Below, one piece after another: positions 1 through 4,120 of a stretch of DNA of 5,242 bases. The position numbers and the translations under genes were made by a program. The notes below the pieces were generated by a model, which did not search any database, was not told the DNA's origin, and worked only from the letters and a program-made list of their open reading frames with translations. The first letter of the stretch is position 1. Each line of letters starts with the position of its first letter. Source of the DNA: an uncultured Eubacteriales bacterium (GTDB lineage Bacteria > Bacillota_A > Clostridia > Christensenellales > Aristaeellaceae); the NCBI GenBank assembly GCA_902775835.1, contig CACYNZ010000268.1:1-5242 (forward strand), in the 5' to 3' direction.

Positions 1-1200
1 CATCTGGACCCGGAACTCAACAGTCCGGACATGGCGGCTCAGGCCAGCGCAGCCGGCGAGCGCATCCGTGCACTGGAGGAAAAGGCGCAGAAGACAGAGG
101 AAACACTGAATACTCTGCAGTCGGGCTTCACGTCCAGTCTGGAACAGTGCCGGGACCGGGAACAGACATGCCGTGGCAATCTGGCCAAGAGCCTGGAGGA
201 AGCGCGGGAACAGACGGAACAGGCCCTGAAGGATGTAAACGCCAGGCTTTCCGAAGCGGACCGTGCAAGAGCGGAACTGAACAGCCAGGTGCAGGCGCTG
301 GAAGCACAGGTCAGTGGCGCGGCAGGGAATGAGCTCAACAGGATTGCGACGCAGCTGCAGGAAACCCGGAAAAACCTGGCGACGCATATCCAGGCGGAGG
401 CAAATGCCAGGGAAGAAATGCGCAGTGACATGGACAGCCTGCGGAAAGCGGCGGAAACAGCCTCAGACAGCGCGAACAGAGTGCGCGAGGATCTGCAGAG
501 GCAGCAGAGCGGCCTGGCACATGCCGTGGACCAGCGCATGGACGGATTCGGCGAGCGCCTGGCGGGGCTGGAAACCCAGACCCGGAACCTGGAAAACCAG
601 GACAATATTCTGCGCGAAAACGTGGAAAAGCTCAGGGCAGACTGCCGGGAATGGGAAAAACTGGACAGCGCGGTAGAAAACCTGGAAAAGGCGCTGCGGG
701 AGCTTCAGGGCGGAAACGGCAATGTGCAGACAGATCTGCAGACCCTGGCAAGACGGGTGGAGGAATGCATGCGCAGCATTGACATCCTGAACCAGAGCGC
801 CCTGGCCATGTCGGTGCACGGGCACAGACCGCCGCCCATGCACCGGGAAGATGGAATCCGGGAACAGCTGGAACATCTGCGGGAAAGCCAGGGACGGCTT
901 CGGGACCTGATTTCCGGCTGCGTGCGGCGGGATCAGGGACGGCAGAACATCGGAAAGATCCTGGGCATCGGCGAGGACGGAAGCGTCCGTGCCGTGGACC
1001 CGCAGCTGGCCGGTCAGGTGCAGGCGGACTGGCTGGAAACGGACGAGACCCGGGCTTCCTATGTGCGCAACAAGCCCTTCAGAATGCGCAGCGGCTACCC
1101 CAGCTGCGACGGCATCATCCTCTACGCGGAAGACCGGACACCCTATCTTCTGCGGGTGAATGATACCGGGGACCTTACGGTGAGCGCGTTCCGGGAATAA
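1..1200 (+). CDS. Phage fibre protein, long coiled coil (5' end outside window)
   Basis: The frame is open from base 1 to the TAA at 1198-1200 (399 visible residues). The first ATG, at 31, has no Shine-Dalgarno, so the true start is upstream. Numbering from base 1, residues 1-30 (LDPELNSPDMAAQ and after) resemble the 'DPTLs..G.aADA.avG' linker that follows the N-terminal anchor in many phage fibres. About residues 18-310 are almost continuous heptad-like helix rich in Glu, Gln, Arg, Ala and Leu, broken by GGNGN near 239 and HGHRPPP near 274. The C-terminal end holds DQGRQNIGKILGIGEDGSV (311-329), then QADWLETDETRASYVRNKP (341-359), a motif common in clostridial phage fibres, then a short beta-rich tail ending LTVSAFRE. 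The last two parts recur in the next gene. The likely role is a virion fibre or spike, with an elongated trimeric stalk inferred from the coiled coil. Whether it sits on tail or head cannot be decided here. Confidence 0.75.
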   Translation, partial: HLDPELNSPDMAAQASAAGERIRALEEKAQKTEETLNTLQSGFTSSLEQCRDREQTCRGNLAKSLEEAREQTEQALKDVNARLSEADRARAELNSQVQALEAQVSGAAGNELNRIATQLQETRKNLATHIQAEANAREEMRSDMDSLRKAAETASDSANRVREDLQRQQSGLAHAVDQRMDGFGERLAGLETQTRNLENQDNILRENVEKLRADCREWEKLDSAVENLEKALRELQGGNGNVQTDLQTLARRVEECMRSIDILNQSALAMSVHGHRPPPMHREDGIREQLEHLRESQGRLRDLISGCVRRDQGRQNIGKILGIGEDGSVRAVDPQLAGQVQADWLETDETRASYVRNKPFRMRSGYPSCDGIILYAEDRTPYLLRVNDTGDLTVSAFRE

Positions 1201-1216
1201 GCCCGGAGATTCATCA

Positions 1217-1230
1217 TGAAACCGGTTTCA
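1217..1230. other. Perfect 14-bp palindrome in the intergenic spacer
   Basis: TGAAACCGGTTTCA equals its own reverse complement. It lies 16 bases after the stop codon of the upstream fibre gene and 65 bases before the next start. It could be a dimeric protein binding site. As RNA it would form only a 5-bp stem with a CCGG loop. No promoter elements are recognisable beside it, so the function is unknown and chance cannot be excluded. Confidence 0.4.
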
Positions 1231-1249
1231 AAACAATGTGTACATGAAA

Positions 1250-1270
1250 GGCCCCGACATTTTCGGGGCC
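1250..1270 (+). other. GC-rich RNA hairpin between the two fibre genes
   Basis: GGCCCCGA (1250-1257) pairs perfectly with TCGGGGCC (1263-1270) around the five-base loop CATTT. No U-run follows on the plus strand; the downstream bases are GGGAACAGAAAAAAGG. It is therefore not a standard intrinsic terminator. It ends 12 bases before the Shine-Dalgarno of the next gene. It may act as an RNA stability or processing element, or shape access to the ribosome site. The structure is clear; the role is inferred. Confidence 0.6.
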
Positions 1271-1282
1271 GGGAACAGAAAA

Positions 1283-1290
1283 AAGGAGGA
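1283..1290 (+). promoter_or_regulatory. Strong Shine-Dalgarno of the second fibre gene
   Basis: AAGGAGGA lies six bases after its core GG from the ATG at 1296. It is the best ribosome binding site in the window and fixes this start. High expression, as expected for a virion protein, would fit. Confidence 0.85.
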
Positions 1291-1295
1291 CATCT

Positions 1296-2060
1296 ATGCA
1301 GCTTAAGGAGATCTACAACTACAAGGCGGCGGACACGGGACTGGACACCAGGATCACGGCACTGGAAAACGCCATGGGCACCGACGGCGAAGGCACCGTG
1401 GATGCAAGAATCCAGGCGGCCATTGACGCGGCAAAGGCGCCTCTGGAAAGCGCGGACACGGCATTGGATGGCCGGGTCACCACGCTGGAGGGTCAGGTAA
1501 ATACCCTGAACGGGGACGCCCAGACCCAGGGTTCGGTAAAGCAGCAGGTGGCGACGGCGGTGGCCGGCATTGTGGCCAATGCGCCGGAAGCCTATGACAC
1601 CCTGAAGGAGATCGCTGACTGGATTTCCGGGGACGTGAGCGGCGCGGCTGCCATGAACACCCGGATTACCGACAACGCCGGCGCCATTTCCGTGCTCAAC
1701 GGTGACAGTAGCACTGAAGGCTCCGTGGCAAAGCAGGTGGCGGATGCCAGGGCTGTCCTTGAACAGGCGGACAGCGCATTGGATGCGCGCCTCCAGGTGC
1801 TGGAGGGGGACGAGGACACGGAGGGCTCCGTGGCCGAAGCCAAGGCCGTGGCAGATCAGGCCCTTGAGGAAGCACGGGCCTGCGTGGCCATTGATCAGGG
1901 CACGCCAAATGCCGGGCATATGCTCTGGGTCAGCGGCAGCGGTGAAGTCACCTCGGAAGTGCCGACGCAGATCATGCTCATGGACAGCGCCAGGACCAAA
2001 ACCTTTGTGCTCACGATCGGCACGGAAGGCGCGCTGACGGTGTCCGAGGTGGTGGCCTGA
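1296..2060 (+). CDS. Repeat-containing phage fibre protein
   Basis: 254 residues from an ATG with a near-consensus Shine-Dalgarno. The protein is acidic and built from repeated short helices. Three copies of an L-[NE]-G-D-x-x-T-x-G-S-V motif occur at residues 71-81, 134-144 and 169-179. ALD-[GA]-R-[VL] segments at 56-61 and 161-166 each lead into a TLEG or VLEG turn. Residues 95-111 (NAPEAYDTLKEIADWIS) match the 'APE.(F/Y)DTLKEI.DWI' signature known from phage head-fibre and tail-fibre proteins. The C-terminus (DQG..N.G..L at 200-210, then LTVSEVVA) mirrors the end of the upstream fibre gene. No signal peptide or membrane segment is seen. It is probably a second virion fibre, or a partner of the first. 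Its place on the virion (tail tip, baseplate or capsid surface) cannot be told from the sequence. Confidence 0.75.
   Translation: MQLKEIYNYKAADTGLDTRITALENAMGTDGEGTVDARIQAAIDAAKAPLESADTALDGRVTTLEGQVNTLNGDAQTQGSVKQQVATAVAGIVANAPEAYDTLKEIADWISGDVSGAAAMNTRITDNAGAISVLNGDSSTEGSVAKQVADARAVLEQADSALDARLQVLEGDEDTEGSVAEAKAVADQALEEARACVAIDQGTPNAGHMLWVSGSGEVTSEVPTQIMLMDSARTKTFVLTIGTEGALTVSEVVA
1506..1832 (+). repeat. Three diverged coding repeats, GD-x-x-T-x-GSV motif
   Basis: The motif is encoded at 1506-1538 (LNGDAQTQGSV), 1695-1727 (LNGDSSTEGSV) and 1800-1832 (LEGDEDTEGSV). The first two copies are each followed by KQQVA or AKQVAD. Spacing is 63 residues, then 35. The nucleotide sequences have drifted more than the protein, so this is an old internal duplication within the fibre gene. 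Confidence 0.7.
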
Positions 2061-2086
2061 CCTGTTCCCGGAAGGGAGGAAGCGGT

Positions 2087-2212
2087 TTGATTCGATCCTA
2101 TCTGTGTGTGTTTCGTGACGGCCGGACCGACAGCATGGAAGCGGAAAGCTTTGAGGAAGTGCTGGAGCGCCTGGGCGGGGAGGAGGACCTGTGGCTGGTG
2201 ATCTGGGACTGA
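2087..2212 (+). CDS. Small protein of unknown function (41 residues)
   Basis: A TTG start at 2087 is preceded by GGAGGA (2075-2080), with a spacing of seven bases after the core, and the frame runs to a TGA at 2210-2212. The product begins MIRSYLCVFRDGRTDSMEAE and ends LWLVIWD. It looks like a compact beta-beta-alpha-beta fold: a hydrophobic strand, a DGR turn, an acidic helix (SFEEVLERLG) and a final hydrophobic strand. No transmembrane segment is seen. The last 22 bases overlap the start of the endolysin gene, and its codons at 2177-2186 supply that gene's ribosome site, which suggests coupled translation. An in-frame ATG at 2132 is a worse start because it has no Shine-Dalgarno. I do not recognise the family. 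A role tied to the fibre or the lysis cassette is only positional guesswork. Confidence 0.6.
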   Translation: MIRSYLCVFRDGRTDSMEAESFEEVLERLGGEEDLWLVIWD

Positions 2213-2940
2213 CCGGCGCGGACCTGGCCCGGGAAGCCCGGAAGCTGGCGGGGATGGACATTCCCTATACGCCGGGCGGCGAAAGCCTGAAGGGCATGGA
2301 CTGCCAGGGCCTTGTGGAGTATGTGATCCGCTTTCTCGGCGGAAAGGCCAGATGGAAGGGGTCAAACGCCATGTACCGCAGCTGCGTATGGCGCGGGACA
2401 CCGGAACAGTGCCGGCAGCAGTTCGGGCAAATCCCTCTGGGCGCCTGTACCTTCATCTGGAAGGATGACGGCGGCGAACGGGAGAGGGGCTATATGGACG
2501 GGCTCGGGAACGCGGTGCATGTTGGCATATACCTCGGGGACAGGTGCGTGCACGCGTCAAATTCCCGGGGCCGGGTCTGCTTTTCGGATTTTGCCGGCAG
2601 AAGCATCCCGGGCGGCTGGAACCGCGTTGGACTGCTGCCGGGGATTGACTACCTTGGGAAAGGGGGAAGAGAAATGGCAGAAGTGTTTTCGGAAAACGGC
2701 CGCGGCGTGCGCATGCGCGTGCGGCCCTCGGAGACCTCCGCGGTGATCCGGAAGCTGGATGTGGGCACGGAGGTGGAGGTGCTGGAGGACCTGGGCATCT
2801 GGCTGCATATCCGCGCACAGGGCCAGGACGGCTATATGATGGCCGACTTTGTCCGGGAAAGCGGGGACATGGACCTTGAGGACAGAATCGCGGCGCTGGA
2901 AAAGCGCCTGGACATGCTGGAGAGGCGGATGAAGAATTGA
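2191..2940 (+). CDS. Endolysin: NlpC/P60 peptidase, SH3b domain, C-terminal coiled coil
   Basis: 249 residues from a GTG start with GGGGAGGAGG at 2177-2186. Residues 10-155 form a NlpC/P60-type cysteine peptidase, a family that cleaves peptide stems of peptidoglycan. The nucleophile is C38 in GMDCQGLV, H110 lies in HVGIYLG, and H121 in CVHAS is the likely third polar residue. The Cys-to-His distance of 72 residues includes an extra region (NAMYRS...GQIPLGA) that I recall from clostridial phage lysins. Residues 163-222 form a bacterial SH3 domain (VRMRVRPSE, LDVGTEVEVLE, GYMMADFV), expected to bind cell wall. Residues 226-247 are a short heptad coiled coil. There is no signal peptide, so release should depend on a holin, and a candidate lies two genes downstream. 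A second in-frame start at 2674 could yield the SH3b part alone. A virion-borne lysin is possible but less likely given the neighbours. Confidence 0.9.
   Translation: MAGDLGLTGADLAREARKLAGMDIPYTPGGESLKGMDCQGLVEYVIRFLGGKARWKGSNAMYRSCVWRGTPEQCRQQFGQIPLGACTFIWKDDGGERERGYMDGLGNAVHVGIYLGDRCVHASNSRGRVCFSDFAGRSIPGGWNRVGLLPGIDYLGKGGREMAEVFSENGRGVRMRVRPSETSAVIRKLDVGTEVEVLEDLGIWLHIRAQGQDGYMMADFVRESGDMDLEDRIAALEKRLDMLERRMKN
2659..2676 (+). promoter_or_regulatory. Internal Shine-Dalgarno and ATG inside the endolysin gene
   Basis: AAAGGGGG (2659-2666) is followed after seven bases by an in-frame ATG at 2674. The same AAAGGGG signature precedes the holin (3324-3330) and small terminase (3627-3634) starts. 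Initiation here would give an 88-residue product, 2674-2940, made of the SH3b domain and the coiled coil without the peptidase. The site falls in the linker YLGKGGREMAE between the two domains. Internal starts that make free wall-binding subunits are known in several Gram-positive phage endolysins. Use of this one is inferred. Confidence 0.5.
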
Positions 2941-3341
2941 CAGGTATGGATATGCTCAAGACCGCCGGGGTGGCGGCCTCCTCCATTCTCTCCATCTGGG
3001 GCGTGATCCGCCTCTGGGAAAGCCTGGGCCGGCATGTAAGGAAAAAGCGCTCCGAGCCCTTTGAGGAAATATCGGGGCGTCTTGAGCACATGGAACGTAC
3101 GCTGCAGGCCTTGGACGCGAGTCTCCTGGCCCAGGAGGACGCGCTGGCCGGGGTGCAGTGGCAGTTCCTGAACCGCTTCTATGTGCAGTATGTGGAAAAG
3201 GAAAAGGCCTGCCCCATGGAAGTGAAGCAGAACATTGAGGAAATGTACCGGCTCTATGTGCGTGACGGCAAGCGCAATCATGTGGCGGCGGACTATCTGG
3301 ACCGGCTCATGGCGCTGCCGGTGAAAGGGGACAGGCATTGA
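2937..3341 (+). CDS. Membrane-anchored coiled-coil protein of the lysis cassette
   Basis: 134 residues from a TTG whose last two bases begin the endolysin TGA stop (TTGA overlap). A GGAGAGG at 2919-2925 is 11 bases upstream, so coupling or reinitiation is likely. ATGs at 2946 and 2952 are alternatives without a ribosome site. Residues 9-27 form one hydrophobic helix (TAGVAASSILSIWGVIRLW), followed by a basic patch (RHVRKKR, 32-38), which predicts the C-terminus in the cytoplasm. Residues 40-72 are a likely coiled coil. The end (QNIEEMYRLYVRDGKRNHVA, then LDRLMALP) resembles the 'NIENLY..Y...G.NGVMDDI...LALP' tail of small uncharacterised proteins in Firmicutes phage lysis regions, a comparison from memory. 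It could be a holin partner, an antiholin-like regulator or another membrane factor. The function is not known. Confidence 0.7.
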   Translation: MTGMDMLKTAGVAASSILSIWGVIRLWESLGRHVRKKRSEPFEEISGRLEHMERTLQALDASLLAQEDALAGVQWQFLNRFYVQYVEKEKACPMEVKQNIEEMYRLYVRDGKRNHVAADYLDRLMALPVKGDRH

Positions 3342-3625
3342 AGTATGTGCAGTTTTCCAAGCGCATGGTGCTCCTGGTGGTGTCCGCCGTCACCTGCCTT
3401 ACGGGCGCGGCCATGATCCTGTGCTATCTCTCGGCGCATTTTCCGGAGATCGTGAAGCTGGTGGACGCGTACATCGGGTTTGCCACCATCTGCTTTGCGG
3501 CCTATTCCGGGAACTCCGCCGTGGAGAAATACCTGGTCCGGCGCTACCATGAAAATGCGCAGCGGCAGGAAAGCCAGGAGCATGAACATGACCGGGACAT
3601 ATGGGAGGACCATGCCATGGGCTGA
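3338..3625 (+). CDS. Probable holin, two transmembrane helices
   Basis: 95 residues from a TTG that overlaps the preceding stop (TTGA), with AAAGGGG at 3324-3330 giving a spacing of seven. Residues 10-32 (MVLLVVSAVTCLTGAAMILC and on) and about 41-57 (LVDAYIGFATICFAAYS) are hydrophobic helices separated by a short turn, HFPEIVK. The tail (63-95) is strongly charged and rich in Glu, His and Arg. This topology, the small size and the place directly after an endolysin without signal peptide fit a class II-like holin, which forms lesions in the cytoplasmic membrane at the end of infection. The N-terminus carries K2, K8 and R9 before a second Met at 10, a layout reminiscent of dual-start holins, but no Shine-Dalgarno precedes M10. 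With a second membrane protein just upstream, which of the two is holin and which accessory is not settled. Confidence 0.7.
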   Translation: MKYVQFSKRMVLLVVSAVTCLTGAAMILCYLSAHFPEIVKLVDAYIGFATICFAAYSGNSAVEKYLVRRYHENAQRQESQEHEHDRDIWEDHAMG

Positions 3626-3640
3626 GAAAGGGGGACAGGA

Positions 3641-4120
3641 ATGGGCGCAGACAAGGAAGCGCCGTGCCTGATCATCCTGGAAGAGGACGGCGCGTGCCGC
3701 GGAAGGAAGCGGGAGGAACTGGAAAAGCTCACCGACTGCGTGCTCAACAGTCCCGCCACGAACGCGGATCCGGAAGTGGTGAAGTTCTGGAAGAAGCACG
3801 GGATTGACCGGGAGCATGTGACGGTCATGATGAGCATTGAGGCGCAGCTGGCCATGCGCGCCGAGCGCGGGGATGATCACGCCCTGTCTGTCATGCTGGG
3901 CCTGGCCGGCGCGGACAGCCGGATCGTGCTCAACTGGCACCGTATGGAAATGGCCGAGAAGCGCCTGAAGCTGGAGGAGGAAAAGATGCGGCGCATGGCG
4001 GACCGGGAAGAGGGAAGTGCGGGCAGCGTGAGCGATCTGCTCTCGTCCCTTGCCTCCGCGCTGGACGCGCCGCCCAGGACCCGGGAGATCCAGGAGCTGA
4101 TAAGCGGTGGCGGACTATAA
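3641..4120 (+). CDS. terS: Probable terminase small subunit
   Basis: 159 residues from an ATG with AAAGGGGG (3627-3634), six bases upstream. Terminase small subunits recognise the packaging site on phage DNA and hand it to the large subunit. The call rests mainly on position: the large subunit begins inside this gene with a 14-base overlap. The sequence also fits a clostridial phage family I recall, with N-S-P-x-x-x-A-D-P-E-V-V-K-F-W-x-x-H-G-I-D (36-56), then M63-M64, A74-x-x-G-D (74-78) and a helical stretch M85-LGLAG-A91. Residues 99-124 are a highly charged helix (EMAEKRLKLEEEKMRRMADR), probably for oligomerisation. The C-terminal REIQELISGG is a likely contact for the large subunit. No classic helix-turn-helix is obvious. 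An unrelated protein that merely precedes the terminase is the alternative. Confidence 0.68.
   Translation: MGADKEAPCLIILEEDGACRGRKREELEKLTDCVLNSPATNADPEVVKFWKKHGIDREHVTVMMSIEAQLAMRAERGDDHALSVMLGLAGADSRIVLNWHRMEMAEKRLKLEEEKMRRMADREEGSAGSVSDLLSSLASALDAPPRTREIQELISGGGL

Noticed and set aside
39..605. 188-codon minus-strand frame, Ser/Arg/Cys-rich
   Set aside because: It is the antisense of the coiled-coil fibre; its repetitive Ser/Arg composition comes from reversed Glu/Ala/Gln codons.
931..1200. Possible diversity-generating retroelement variable region at the end of the first fibre
   Set aside because: No cluster of AAC/AAT-type codons, no template-like second copy and no reverse transcriptase gene in the window.
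1250..1285. Hairpin plus A-run as a rho-independent terminator
   Set aside because: The stem is strong, but the tract after it is A/G-rich and not U-rich on the plus strand. On the minus strand there is no gene to terminate.
1201..1295. Promoter for the second fibre and lysis genes
   Set aside because: No pair of -35 and -10 hexamers with suitable spacing could be found; the best candidate, TACATG at 1241, has no matching -35 element.
1216..1500. 94-codon plus-strand frame starting in the intergenic spacer
   Set aside because: It has a moderately placed GGAG, but the product is Arg/Trp-rich out-of-frame reading of the second fibre, which has the far better ribosome site and recognisable motifs.
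2065..2078. Small hairpin (TCCC/GGGA, GGAA loop) over the ribosome site of the 41-residue gene
   Set aside because: Four pairs plus one wobble is too weak to claim; such stems occur often by chance in GC-rich DNA.
1143..2261. 372-codon open frame on the minus strand
   Set aside because: It lies fully opposite the second fibre gene and ends of its neighbours, has low-complexity Pro/Arg/His-rich content and no family features. It is an antisense shadow of GC-rich codons.
2937..2942. TTGACA resembling a -35 promoter box
   Set aside because: It is formed by the TTGA stop/start overlap plus a Thr codon. No -10-like hexamer lies 16-18 bases downstream, and the gene is translationally coupled to the one before it.
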